Assembly: GCF_900104725.1 (NCBI RefSeq)
Contig: NZ_LT629758.1
Span: 2,232,001 to 2,296,000, forward strand
From: Actinoplanes derwentensis
GTDB taxonomy: Bacteria; Actinomycetota; Actinomycetes; Mycobacteriales; Micromonosporaceae
Length of the DNA: 64,000 nucleotides
Direction of reading: 5' to 3'
Shown: positions 16,853 to 24,694 of the stretch, piece by piece
Position numbering within the stretch: position 1 is the first letter of the stretch
Layout: each line of letters begins with the position of its first letter
Made by a program: the position numbers and the translations under genes
Notes under the pieces: generated by a model
Databases searched by the model: none
What the model was told of the DNA's origin: nothing
What the model saw: only the letters and a program-made list of their open reading frames with translations

Positions 16853-17701
16853 GTGTTGACTGTGCGGGTGCTCACCACCGCAGAAGCCGTCGAGATCGAC
16901 GTGCGTCCGGCCCGCCTGGGTTCACGCGCGCTCGCCCTGATGGTCGACATCGCGATCCAGTTCATGGTCGGCGGCTTCCTGTACCTGCTGTACTTCGTGA
17001 TCCTGCAGATGCTGCCGTTCGAGTACAGCACCCTGATCCTGCCGGAGACCGCCCGGCTGATCCTGATCGCGATCGTGGTCGTCGGCTACCCCACCGTGCT
17101 GGAGACCGCCACCAACGGCCGCAGCCTCGGCAAAGCCGTCATGGGCCTGCGCGTCATCCGCGAGGACGGCGGCCCGATCCGCGCCCGGCACGCCTTCACC
17201 CGCGCCCTGATCGGCCTGGCCGTCGAATGGCCCGGCCTGCTGATGCCGTTCATCACCTGGGCCGGCAGCCTCACCACGATGCTCGCGTCGCGGCGTGGCC
17301 GGCGTCTCGGCGACCTGGCCGCGGGCACCCTGGTCGTGCACGAGCGCCGCCCCGTCCCGTGGAACCTGGTCCCCGGGATGCCGGCCGGCCTCGCGGGCTG
17401 GGCGTCCACGGCCGACCTGTCGGCGATCGGCGATGACCTGGCCGAGTCGGTCCGGCAGTTCGCCGCCCGCTCCCACCAGTTCGCCGAACCACACCGCACG
17501 AACCTGGGCCAGAGCCTGTTCACCGAGGTCGCCGCGAAAGTCTCCCCGGAACCACCACCCGGCACCCCGCCGTGGCTGTTCCTGGTCGCGGTCCTGGCCG
17601 AACGCCGCCGCCGGGCCGCCGCCCAGCTGGCCGCCACCCGCACCGTCACCCAGCGCGTACTACCGGGCTTCGGCGAGATCCCGGCCACGAGCCGGCGCTG
17701 A
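16853..17701 (+). CDS. RDD family membrane protein
   Basis: A 282-residue protein. The RDD domain spans roughly residues 18-165, with the family's Arg-x-Leu...Asp pattern (RPARLGSRALALMVDIAIQF), a second helix, and the conserved NGRSLGKAVMGLRVIREDGG and RRGRRLGDLAAGTLVVHER blocks. A cytoplasmic C-terminal extension of about 100 residues has no recognised domain. GTG 16853 and GTG 16862 are both possible starts. It is divergent from the spoIIM-like gene; the pair is a regular companion of the MoxR cluster. Confidence 0.9.
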   Translation: MLTVRVLTTAEAVEIDVRPARLGSRALALMVDIAIQFMVGGFLYLLYFVILQMLPFEYSTLILPETARLILIAIVVVGYPTVLETATNGRSLGKAVMGLRVIREDGGPIRARHAFTRALIGLAVEWPGLLMPFITWAGSLTTMLASRRGRRLGDLAAGTLVVHERRPVPWNLVPGMPAGLAGWASTADLSAIGDDLAESVRQFAARSHQFAEPHRTNLGQSLFTEVAAKVSPEPPPGTPPWLFLVAVLAERRRRAAAQLAATRTVTQRVLPGFGEIPATSRR

Positions 17702-17704
17702 CCA

Positions 17705-18060
17705 CCCCTACTGACCCTGGCCGTGGTCGACGACCTTCTCGCCATTCTGATCATCGCCGTCTTCTACACCAGTTCTCTGCACCTGCTGCCGCTACTGGCG
17801 GCGCTGGTCCCGCTCGGGTTGTTCGCGGCCCTGGTGCAACGCCGGGTCCGCTCGCCGTGGCTGCTGCTGCCCCTGGCCGCGGGCCTGGTGCACGCCTCCG
17901 GGATCCACGCCACCGTCGCCGGAGTGCTGCTGGGGTTCATGGTGCCGGTGCTGCGCCGCGACCACCAGGATGGGCCCGGGTTGGCGGAGCAGTTCGAGCA
18001 CCGGCGGCGGCCGGGTTCGCGGTGCGGGTCTTCGCGTTCTTCGCCGCCGGTGGGCCTTGC
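17705..18060 (+). pseudogene. nhaA: nhaA (Na+/H+ antiporter) internal fragment, frameshifted
   Basis: Directly after the RDD stop codon the + strand reads LLTLAVVDDLLAILIIAVFY, then LVHASGIHATVAGVLLGFMV, then LAEQFEHR. This matches the middle of NhaA, including the Asp-Asp pair of the ion-binding helix. At about 17995-18010 the frame shifts; the continuation FAVRVFAFFAAGG is found in the neighbouring frame, and homology ends near 18060. The N-terminal half and the last helices are missing, so this is a relic. In the primary frame it runs open into the MFS gene and could be mis-annotated as a 623-residue fusion. Confidence 0.85.
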
Positions 18061-18090
18061 GAAACTGTACCAACCAGACGGTACAGTTTC
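18061..18090. promoter_or_regulatory. 11-bp perfect inverted repeat, likely TetR operator
   Basis: GAAACTGTACC (18061-18071) and GGTACAGTTTC (18080-18090) are exact inverse copies with an 8-base spacer, ending four bases before the MFS ATG. The TetR gene downstream (19669) is the obvious candidate repressor. Typical layout of QacR/TetR-type efflux control. Confidence 0.82.
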
Positions 18091-18094
18091 GGGC

Positions 18095-19594
18095 ATGCCG
18101 ATCACCGCCTCCCGCCGCTGGGCCGCCCTGGGTGTGCTGTCCGCCGCGGTTCTGCTGCTGTCGATCGACGGCACCGTGCTCGCCCTGGCGGTGCCGTCGC
18201 TGACCGAGAGCCTGCGCCCCACCGCCGAACAGATCCTCTGGATCGGCGACGTCTACTCCCTGGCCCTGGCCGGACTGCTCGCCCTGGCCGGCAACCTCGC
18301 CGACCGGTTCGGCCGCAAACGGGTGCTGCTGTTCGGCGCCGTCGCGTTCGGCCTGGTGTCGCTGCTCGCCGCGTTCGCCGCCAGCGCCGACCAGCTGATC
18401 GCCGCCCGCCTGCTGCTCGGCGTCGCCGGCGCCACCCTGCTGCCGTCGACACTGTCCCTGATCCGCAACATCTTCACCGACCCGGCCGAACGCACCCGCG
18501 CCATCGCCGTCTGGTCGGCCGCGTTCGGCGCCGGTTCCGCGGCCGGCCCGATGATCGGCGGGTTCCTGCTCGAACACTTCTGGTGGGGCTCGGTCTTCCT
18601 GATCAACGTGCCCGTGATGATCCTCGTGGTGGTCACCGGCATCTTCCTGCTGCCCGAGTCCCGCGACCCCAGCCCCGGCCCTTTCGACTTCCCGTCCGCC
18701 GCACTGTCGCTGCTCACCGTCGCCCCGATCGTCTACGCGATCAAACACCTGGTGCACGGCGAACTCAGCCCGATGCTGGCCGTCGGCATCGTGGCCGGCG
18801 TCCTGTTCGTGCGCCGCCAGCGCCGCCTGGCCAACCCGATGCTCGACGTCGACCTGTTTCGCAATCCGGCCTTCTCCGGCGCCGTCCTGGCCAACCTGAT
18901 CTCCATCTTCGCCCTGGTCGGGCTGCTGTTCTTCTTCTCCCAATACCTGCAGTTCGCCCGCGGCTTCAGCCCTCTGCAAGCCGGCCTCGCCGAACTGCCC
19001 GCCACCATCGCCTCGATCGTCGTGGTCCTGCTCGTCGGCATCGCCATCCGGCTCGGCCGGGGCCGCGCGATCGCCGTCTCCCTCGCGGTGGCAGCCGCGG
19101 GCCTGGCCCTTGTCGCCCCGGCGGCAGACCTGGCGTCGTACGGGTGGATAGCGCTCTGCCTCATCCCCGTCGGCCTCGGCGTCGGCCTGGCCATGACCCT
19201 CGCCGGTGACGCCGTCATCTCCGCCGCCCCACCCCGCAAAGCCGGCTCCGTCTCGGCGGTCACCGAAACCGCCAACGAACTGGGCGTGGTCCTGGGCATC
19301 GCGGTCCTGGGCTCACTGCTCACCGCCACCTACCGCTCCGGACTGAACCTGCCCGCCACTCTTCCCGAAGCCGACCGGGCGGCGGCCACCGACTCACTCG
19401 GCTCCGCCCTTCAGGTCCTCGACCCGGTCCTGGCCGAGACGGCCAAACAGTCGTTCGTCGCCGCCATGCAGACGACATCACTGGTGGCGGCCGCCTTCAC
19501 TGCGATCGCGGCCCTGGTGGCGTGGCGCCTGATCCCGTCCACCGAACCCGTCGCCGCCGCCGACGAGGTCCCGAGCGCGTCACCACACGCCTGA
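18095..19594 (+). CDS. MFS drug efflux transporter, DHA2 (14-TM) family
   Basis: A protein of about 499 residues starting MPITASRRWAALGVLSAAVL. It has the DHA2 motif A-like GNLADRFGRKRVLLFGAVAF (RFGRKR loop between TM2 and TM3) and motif C region FGAGSAAGPMIGGFLLEHFW. The pattern of about 14 hydrophobic segments resembles QacA/EmrB-type proton-drug antiporters. The ATG at 18095 is right for this family; the open frame upstream belongs to the nhaA relic. It is preceded by an operator and followed by a TetR gene, so it is probably induced by its own substrates. Confidence 0.9.
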   Translation: MPITASRRWAALGVLSAAVLLLSIDGTVLALAVPSLTESLRPTAEQILWIGDVYSLALAGLLALAGNLADRFGRKRVLLFGAVAFGLVSLLAAFAASADQLIAARLLLGVAGATLLPSTLSLIRNIFTDPAERTRAIAVWSAAFGAGSAAGPMIGGFLLEHFWWGSVFLINVPVMILVVVTGIFLLPESRDPSPGPFDFPSAALSLLTVAPIVYAIKHLVHGELSPMLAVGIVAGVLFVRRQRRLANPMLDVDLFRNPAFSGAVLANLISIFALVGLLFFFSQYLQFARGFSPLQAGLAELPATIASIVVVLLVGIAIRLGRGRAIAVSLAVAAAGLALVAPAADLASYGWIALCLIPVGLGVGLAMTLAGDAVISAAPPRKAGSVSAVTETANELGVVLGIAVLGSLLTATYRSGLNLPATLPEADRAAATDSLGSALQVLDPVLAETAKQSFVAAMQTTSLVAAAFTAIAALVAWRLIPSTEPVAAADEVPSASPHA

Positions 19595-19668
19595 CCCCAG
19601 CCGGGTTGGAGACTGGGCTCGGTGGGCGTACACAATGCTGGTCTTGATCTTTGAAAGGGGTTGTGCCG

Positions 19669-20253
19669 ATGGGCAGGACAGCCGGGCGATCACCTGCGGA
19701 CACCCGCCGGGCGCTGTTGGACGCGGCCGGCGAGGTCATCCGCAACCGGGGCGTCAACGCGTCCCTCGACGACATCGCCCGGCACGCCGGAGTGTCCAAA
19801 GGCGGGCTGCTCTACCATTTCGCCAGCAAGGACGAACTGATCCAGGAGTTGGTCCGCAGCCTGCTGGAAGCGTTCCGCGCCGACATCGACAGCCGCCTCG
19901 ACCCGTCCGACGATGCCCCCGGGCGCCTCACCCGGGCCTACGTGCGCGCCCTGCTCGCCCCGTTGGACGACGAGGTGGCCGCCCGCAAATCGATCGCCCT
20001 GATCGCCCTGCTGACCACCATCCCCACGGTCGCCGCCCTGGTCACCGCCGACACCGACAAACTCAACGCCGAGTTGTACGCCGACGGCCTGCCCCGCGAC
20101 GTGATGACCCTGGTGACCGCGGCCGCCGACGGCGTGTCCAGCGCACCGCTGTGGGGGGCGTCGGTACGCGGCCCGGAATTCCGCACCCTGGAACACCGGC
20201 TGATCCAGCTCACCCGCCAGCCGGACCTATGGGAGTCGATCCCCTGGTCCTGA
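19669..20253 (+). CDS. TetR-family repressor of the adjacent MFS gene
   Basis: A 194-residue protein. The N-terminal DNA-binding domain (LDAAGEVIRNRGVNASLDDI, then HAGVSKGGLLYHFASKDELI) is typical TetR. The C-terminal ligand domain resembles the TetR_C group found beside DHA2 efflux genes. ATG 19669 has AAAGGGG eight bases upstream. It lies in the same direction after the MFS gene (75-bp gap). It most likely binds 18061-18090. Its last codons are duplicated at 21119-21164. Confidence 0.9.
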   Translation: MGRTAGRSPADTRRALLDAAGEVIRNRGVNASLDDIARHAGVSKGGLLYHFASKDELIQELVRSLLEAFRADIDSRLDPSDDAPGRLTRAYVRALLAPLDDEVAARKSIALIALLTTIPTVAALVTADTDKLNAELYADGLPRDVMTLVTAAADGVSSAPLWGASVRGPEFRTLEHRLIQLTRQPDLWESIPWS

Positions 20254-20301
20254 CTGTTCCGCCGGGCGTGCTACGTTTTCGGTCGCCGTGCATGGCTACT
20301 G

Positions 20302-20396
20302 ACTGAGGAGGTGAGTTCGATCGAAACTGTGACCGACTCCCTCCCCCGCATGGCCTGAGGGAGCGCCCGCTGTAAAGCACGCGAAAGGCTCCTCTC
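20302..20396 (+). promoter_or_regulatory. structured leader with possible leader peptide before the hydrolase gene
   Basis: A very strong Shine-Dalgarno-like AGGAGGTGA lies at about 20306-20314. A 15-codon frame (GTG 20311 to TGA 20358, encoding VSSIETVTDSLPRMA), or a shorter one from GTG 20329, follows. Inside it CTCCCTC pairs with GAGGGAG just after its stop, and GAGGAG at the front can pair with CTCCTC immediately before the hydrolase ATG. This could be translational attenuation. The peptide start is ambiguous because the SD and the first GTG overlap. Confidence 0.4.
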
Positions 20397-21071
20397 ATGC
20401 ACGTCTTCTCTGTTGACGGTGTTCCGGCGGTGCTGTGGACTCCGGCTGGCGACGACCGTACCGGCGCAACGCCGTTGATCTTCATCGGGCACGGCGGTGG
20501 CCAGCACAAACAACATCCCGCCGTGCAGTACCGGGCCGAACGGTTCGTGGCGGCCGGGTTCGCCGTCGTGTCGGCTGACATTCCGAACCACGGTGACCGG
20601 GCACCCGACGAACGCCTGAACCAGCTCGCCGGCACCGTCGGGGACATCGCTCGTTTCCAGGCGCTCGCGGCTGAGCAGACCGTCCCCGAATGGCAGGCCG
20701 TCATCGACGCGGTCCATGCCCGGATCGGTGCCGGGCCGGTCGGCTACTGGGGGGTGTCGGCGGGCTGTGGGCTCGGTGTTCCGTTCGTGGCCGCCGACCC
20801 GCGGGTCCGGGCCGCGGTTCTGGGGCTCGGCGGGGCTTCGGCCAACGCCGCGGTCGCCGCGCGGATCACCGTGCCGGTCGAGTTCCTGATCCAGTGGGAC
20901 GACGAGCGGGTGCCGCGGGAGCAAAGCCTGGCACTGTTCGACGCCCTCGGGTCAGTGGACAAGACACTGCACGCGAACCCGGGCGGACACAGCGATCGGC
21001 TTCCCGAACACGAACTGGACAGCCAGGTTCGCTTCTTCACCCGGCACCTGATACCGACAGAATCCCGCTGA
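20397..21071 (+). CDS. alpha/beta hydrolase (dienelactone hydrolase-like)
   Basis: A 224-residue alpha/beta hydrolase. It has the oxyanion-loop segment IFIGHGGGQHKQ, the nucleophile elbow GYWGVSAGCGLG (G-x-S-x-G), the acid region in LIQWDDERVPRE and the catalytic His in ANPGGHSDRLPEHE. The substrate is unknown; it is probably an esterase or a dienelactone-type hydrolase. GAAAGG precedes the ATG by about ten bases within a structured leader. It is followed by a 15-bp terminator. It seems to have been inserted between the tetR gene and a relic copy of that gene's 3' end. Confidence 0.88.
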   Translation: MHVFSVDGVPAVLWTPAGDDRTGATPLIFIGHGGGQHKQHPAVQYRAERFVAAGFAVVSADIPNHGDRAPDERLNQLAGTVGDIARFQALAAEQTVPEWQAVIDAVHARIGAGPVGYWGVSAGCGLGVPFVAADPRVRAAVLGLGGASANAAVAARITVPVEFLIQWDDERVPREQSLALFDALGSVDKTLHANPGGHSDRLPEHELDSQVRFFTRHLIPTESR

Positions 21072-21077
21072 CAGCGC

Positions 21078-21115
21078 GACCGGTCGACGTCCACGCCTGG
21101 GGACGTCGACCGGTC
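21078..21115. terminator. 15-bp perfect stem-loop after the hydrolase gene
   Basis: GACCGGTCGACGTCC at 21078-21092 pairs exactly with 21101-21115 around an 8-base loop, seven bases after the hydrolase stop. Confidence 0.8.
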
Positions 21116-21118
21116 CGG

Positions 21119-21164
21119 ATCACCCGTCAGCCTGAACTACCGGAATCAATCCCCTGGTCCTGAC
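21119..21164 (+). repeat. duplicated 3' end of the tetR gene (relic)
   Basis: This 46-base stretch matches 20209-20254 at roughly four of five positions and encodes TRQPELPESIPWS-stop, against TRQPDLWESIPWS-stop at the end of the TetR protein. No upstream remainder of tetR is present. Confidence 0.7.
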
Positions 21165-21231
21165 CCGTGCCATCACCCAGACGGATTACTCGCCGCCTTT
21201 CGGGGTGCGCGATTTTCGCTAGCCTAGTCTC

Positions 21232-21411
21232 GTGACCGACGAAACCAACGAGCCTCATCTGCGCCCCAGCCAGAAGTTGGCGGCCCTGCTCGGCTTCCCC
21301 GAACCGGAGCCGTTCACCGAAGAGGAGCAACGGAGATACCGGGAGAAAGCCGATCGTGCGGATGCGCAGCTGCGGGCGATCATCGCCCGCAGGCACCGTG
21401 ACGCCGCATGA
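21232..21411 (+). CDS. small antitoxin-like protein (59 aa)
   Basis: GTG 21232 opens a 59-codon frame that ends in ATGA overlap with a PIN-domain gene. The product is highly charged, with a Glu/Arg-rich helix (FTEEEQRRYREKADRADAQL) suited to wrap around a partner. No ribbon-helix-helix or AbrB motif is clear, so the antitoxin class is unknown. The assignment rests on size, charge, coupling and neighbour. It is short enough to be missed by gene callers. Confidence 0.65.
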   Translation: MTDETNEPHLRPSQKLAALLGFPEPEPFTEEEQRRYREKADRADAQLRAIIARRHRDAA

Positions 21412-21824
21412 TCGGATCCACCCCGCCCCGAATTCTCGACGCGTCAGCTCTCCTCGATGTCTTCGCGGGCAATCGGGAGATCATGCAGATGCTCGACGAT
21501 GTGGACGAGGACCAGCTGGCCGCTGTGGTGCCGACGCTCGCACTGGCTGAGGCACAGGCCGCTCTCGCCAGCAGCCGCTCACACTGGGAGTGGATCATGG
21601 GCCTGCGGAGCCTGCGATCGCTTCCTGTCACCGACGACGTGGCCTTCGCCATCGGTGACATCGCAGCACCTCGAATCCGATACCACCCGGTTCACACCGC
21701 ACTCATCGGCCCGCTGATGATCGCCCAGGTCCTCTATGAGGCGAAACTGATGAATGCCGTGATCATGACCAGGGTGCCGGAGGCCTACGGCGGCCACGAG
21801 GTTTCGATCCACACGCTCGAATGA
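21408..21824 (+). CDS. PIN-domain-like toxin (VapC-like, divergent)
   Basis: A 138-residue protein with the PIN start LDASALLDVFAGN (Asp11 as the first metal ligand), Glu48 in TLALAEAQAAL and the LPVTDDVAFAIGDIA segment. In the region where VapC proteins carry the third acidic residue, the sequence reads HTALIGPLMIAQVLYEAKLM without an obvious Asp. This suggests an unusual active site or a catalytically weak member. VapC toxins are Mg-dependent RNases. It overlaps the small antitoxin-like gene by ATGA and ends just before a strong bidirectional terminator. Confidence 0.72.
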   Translation: MIGSTPPRILDASALLDVFAGNREIMQMLDDVDEDQLAAVVPTLALAEAQAALASSRSHWEWIMGLRSLRSLPVTDDVAFAIGDIAAPRIRYHPVHTALIGPLMIAQVLYEAKLMNAVIMTRVPEAYGGHEVSIHTLE

Positions 21825-21829
21825 AAGAC

Positions 21830-21865
21830 CGCGGCCCCGGATCCTGAATCGGATCCGGGGCCGCG
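21830..21865. terminator. bidirectional terminator, 15-bp perfect stem
   Basis: CGCGGCCCCGGATCC at 21830-21844 is exactly inverted at 21851-21865, with a TGAATC loop. It lies between the convergent toxin and DUF808 genes. Confidence 0.88.
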
Positions 21866-21880
21866 GGCATGTCCGGGTCT

Positions 21881-22900
21881 TTACTTCTGGGGTGTCTCCG
21901 GCTCCTCGGCCACCGGTGCCGCCGGGGTCTCCTGAGCCTTCGGCGTCTCCGCCTCGGCCGCAGGCTTCTCGGTCTTGGCGTGGGACTTGCGGTGGAACGT
22001 GAACGTCATGACCAGCACGATCAGCGCTCCGACGATCAAGCCCGCGATGGCGCTGAGGATCGTGTTGACCAGCCAGCCGACCAGGCCGCCCAGCGCGCCC
22101 GTCGCGTGGTGGGCCGCCTCTTCGAGGTGATGCACCGCCCCGTACAGCGCGTGCAGACCCAGCTCGTCGGCGCCGACCAGCAGGATGTGGCCGCCGACCC
22201 ACAGCATCGCCGCGGTGCCGATGACCGTCAGCACGGTCAGGACCTTCGGCATCGCCTTGACCAGGCCGCGGCCGAAACTCGCCACGCCCTTGTTGTCACC
22301 TTCGGCCAGACGCAGGCCGACGTCGTCCATCTTCACGATCAGGCCGACCGCGCCGTAGACCAGCACGGTCATCGCCACCGCCACGATCGCCAGGATGATC
22401 AGCCGGCTCAGGAACGGCTGGTCGACCACGTCGTTCAGCGAGATGACCATGATCTCGGCGGACAGGATCAGGTCGGTCCGGATCGCGCCGGAGACCAGTG
22501 TCTTCTCGTCCGGTTGTGCCTGCTTTTCTTCGTGCGCGCCGTGGCCGGAGACCTTCGCCCACACCTTCTCGGCGCCCTCGTAACACAGGTAGGCGCCACC
22601 GATCATCAGCAGCGGTGTCAGCGCCCACGGCAGGAACTGGCTGAGCAGCAGGATCACCGGCAGAATGATCAAGAACTTGTTCCGCAACGAGCCCAGGGCG
22701 ATGCGCTTGACGATCGGAAGTTCACGTTCGGCCGCCAGGCCCCGCACGTACTGCGGGGTCACGGCCGCGTCGTCGATGACCACACCGGCCGCCTTCGAGC
22801 CGGCTTTGGCGGCCGCCAATCCGACGTCGTCGAGCGATGCCGCAGCGGCCCGCGCCAGAACCGCCACGTCATCCAGCAAGGCTGCGAGTCCAGCGCTCAA
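21881..22900 (-). CDS. DUF808 (YedI-like) inner membrane protein
   Basis: A 339-residue protein. The hallmark start GLAALLDDVAVLARAAAASL without flanks, followed by DDVGLAAAKAGSKAAGVVID, identifies DUF808. The segment GGAYLCYEGAEKVW and later ILSAEIMVISLNDV are also family features. About six membrane segments are visible. The last 40 residues are a Pro/Ala/Glu-rich cytoplasmic tail, longer than in the E. coli relative. Function is unknown. It is single and monocistronic between two convergent or divergent neighbours. Confidence 0.9.
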   Translation of the reverse strand: MSAGLAALLDDVAVLARAAAASLDDVGLAAAKAGSKAAGVVIDDAAVTPQYVRGLAAERELPIVKRIALGSLRNKFLIILPVILLLSQFLPWALTPLLMIGGAYLCYEGAEKVWAKVSGHGAHEEKQAQPDEKTLVSGAIRTDLILSAEIMVISLNDVVDQPFLSRLIILAIVAVAMTVLVYGAVGLIVKMDDVGLRLAEGDNKGVASFGRGLVKAMPKVLTVLTVIGTAAMLWVGGHILLVGADELGLHALYGAVHHLEEAAHHATGALGGLVGWLVNTILSAIAGLIVGALIVLVMTFTFHRKSHAKTEKPAAEAETPKAQETPAAPVAEEPETPQK

Positions 22901-23004
22901 GGAGAGTTCCTCTCAGATTCGATGAAGCGTTTGTGCAACCTCATTCTCATCCAGCCTTACCCAATGCGCATGACCCCCCTCCACCGAAAGGGCGCGAATC
23001 ACCG

Positions 23005-23760
23005 ATGACACCCACGGAGGCCGCCCTCCTGCTCGGCGGCGGACTGATCGCCGGCACCGTCAACTCGATCGCCGGCGGCGGCTCCCTGATCACCTTTCCG
23101 CTGTTGGTCGGGATCGGTCTGCCCGGCGTCGCCGCCAACGTCAGCAACGCCCTGTCGGTGGCGCCCGGTTACGCCGCCGGGGCGGTAGGCAGCCGCCCTG
23201 ACCTGGCCGGACAGGGCCGCCGACTGCTCAGCATGATCCCGGCGGCGGTCACCGGCACGCTGTGCGGCAGCAGTCTTTTGCTGTTCACGCCACGCTCGGT
23301 CTTCGACCTGGTCGTACCGTTCCTGCTTCTGCTGGCCGCCGCGATGATGGCGTTCCAGAACAGACTGCGGGCCCTGGCCGGGCACCCCAAGGACCATTCG
23401 CCGGGCAAGGCGGCGGTTCTGCTGCAGGTCGCGGTCTTCTCCTGCGGGTTGTACGGCGGGTACTTCAACGCTGCGATGGGCGTACTGCTGATCGCCGCCC
23501 TCGCTCTTGTCCTTGATGAGCCGCTGCGCCGGGTGAGCGCGCTGAAGAACGTATTCTCCGCCCTGGTCGGCGTCACCACGGTGCTGCTCTACAGCGTGTT
23601 CGGCCCGGTGAACTGGGCGGTCGTCGCGGTGCTCGCCCCGGCGACGATCATCGGTGGCTACTTCGGCGCGCGGCTGGCCCGCCGCCTGCCGTCCGAGGCC
23701 CTGCGCTGGACGATCGTGGTGTTCGCCCTGGTCGTCGCGGTGGTCCTGTTCGTCACCTGA
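23005..23760 (+). CDS. TauE/SafE family (TSUP) membrane permease
   Basis: A 251-residue protein with about eight membrane segments and the family repeats GLIAGTVNSIAGGGSLITFP (N-terminal half) and CGLYGGYFNAAMGVLLIAAL (C-terminal half), each with the conserved G-x-x-G pattern. TSUP proteins export or import sulfur-containing anions such as sulfite or sulfoacetate; the substrate here is unknown. It overlaps the convergent SDR gene by eight bases. Confidence 0.9.
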   Translation: MTPTEAALLLGGGLIAGTVNSIAGGGSLITFPLLVGIGLPGVAANVSNALSVAPGYAAGAVGSRPDLAGQGRRLLSMIPAAVTGTLCGSSLLLFTPRSVFDLVVPFLLLLAAAMMAFQNRLRALAGHPKDHSPGKAAVLLQVAVFSCGLYGGYFNAAMGVLLIAALALVLDEPLRRVSALKNVFSALVGVTTVLLYSVFGPVNWAVVAVLAPATIIGGYFGARLARRLPSEALRWTIVVFALVVAVVLFVT

Positions 23761-24568
23761 CGCCCATCGCGGTGGCCACCGTGACGGCTGTCTGCTCCGC
23801 TACCTGGTTGAGTGCCGTGACCGCGTCGAACTGGACGACCGGAGCGACGACGGTACGGCGGGGGCGCTCACCGTTCGGCGTCTCGACCAGGGTGACCACT
23901 GCGTCGACCACCTCGCGGGGGTCGCCGACGGGCTGGGTGGAGATCGCGGCCACGTAGGCGCCGAAGCTGGCGGCGTACGGGTCCGACTGGCCAAACGTGG
24001 CGTTGGCACCGATGTTGGTGGGGTAGGACGCGGCGTCCAGGATCACCGACTCCACCCCGAACGGCGCCAGCTCGTCGTGCCACGCCTCGGTCAGGGCGGC
24101 CAGTGCGGCTTTGCTCGCCGCGTACAGGCCACTGAACGGCACCGTCACCCGGCCCGCGATCGACCCGATCTGGATCAGCGCGCCACTGCCCTGGGCGCGC
24201 AGGTGTGGCAGGGCGGCCCGGTTCACCCGTACCGCGCCCAGGGCGTTGACGTTGAACTGGTCCTGCACCTGCTCGGCGGTGAACGCCTCGACCGGGCCGA
24301 CGAAGATCCGGCCGGCGTTGTTGACGATCACGTCCAGCCGGCCCGCCCGGGTCAGGACCTCGGCGATCGCACGGTCGGCGGAGTCCTGGTCGGTGACGTC
24401 GAGCTCGACCACCCGTACCCCCGCCGCGGTCAGCTCCTGCGCCGCCTTCTCGTTGCGTCCTTGCACGTCACGGAAACCGGCGAAGACCTGATGTCCCCGC
24501 TCGGCCAGCGACTCCACCGTCGACCGGCCGAAGCCGGTGCTCGCCCCGGTCACCAGAACCACACTCAT
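23753..24568 (-). CDS. classical short-chain dehydrogenase/reductase
   Basis: A 271-residue SDR with the cofactor loop TGASTGFG, the NNAG motif (VIVNNAGRIFVG), the Ser in IQIGSIAGRVTVP and the catalytic YxxxK in YAASKAALAALTE. Substrate unknown. It is divergent from a TetR regulator; an inverted repeat in the shared promoter region (24591-24605) suggests that the TetR protein controls it. Confidence 0.9.
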   Translation of the reverse strand: MSVVLVTGASTGFGRSTVESLAERGHQVFAGFRDVQGRNEKAAQELTAAGVRVVELDVTDQDSADRAIAEVLTRAGRLDVIVNNAGRIFVGPVEAFTAEQVQDQFNVNALGAVRVNRAALPHLRAQGSGALIQIGSIAGRVTVPFSGLYAASKAALAALTEAWHDELAPFGVESVILDAASYPTNIGANATFGQSDPYAASFGAYVAAISTQPVGDPREVVDAVVTLVETPNGERPRRTVVAPVVQFDAVTALNQVAEQTAVTVATAMGVR

Positions 24569-24590
24569 GACTGACCTCCACGACTAGAAT

Positions 24591-24605
24591 CGGGGGCCTC
24601 CCCCG
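24591..24605. promoter_or_regulatory. GC-rich quasi-palindrome between SDR and TetR genes
   Basis: CGGGGGCCTCCCCCG has 6-bp perfect arms (CGGGGG/CCCCCG) and sits just downstream of a TAGAAT -10-like hexamer. Candidate operator for the TetR gene at 24695. Confidence 0.5.
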
Positions 24606-24694
24606 TTTCGGCCCGAAGGTTAACCGGAGTGGCACCCCGTTTGTCAAGCGGCTACGATCCGGCCAAGCCTTTCGACCGTGAACAGGAGACTTGG

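Noticed and set aside
17572..19209. Out-of-frame 545-codon ORF over the MFS gene
   Set aside because: Only the short FAVRVFAFFAAGG piece is meaningful (nhaA relic); the rest is a shadow.
17723..19594. A single 623-residue transporter
   Set aside because: The first 115 residues match the middle of NhaA and include a frameshift; the operator and true ATG at 18095 show that the MFS gene starts later.
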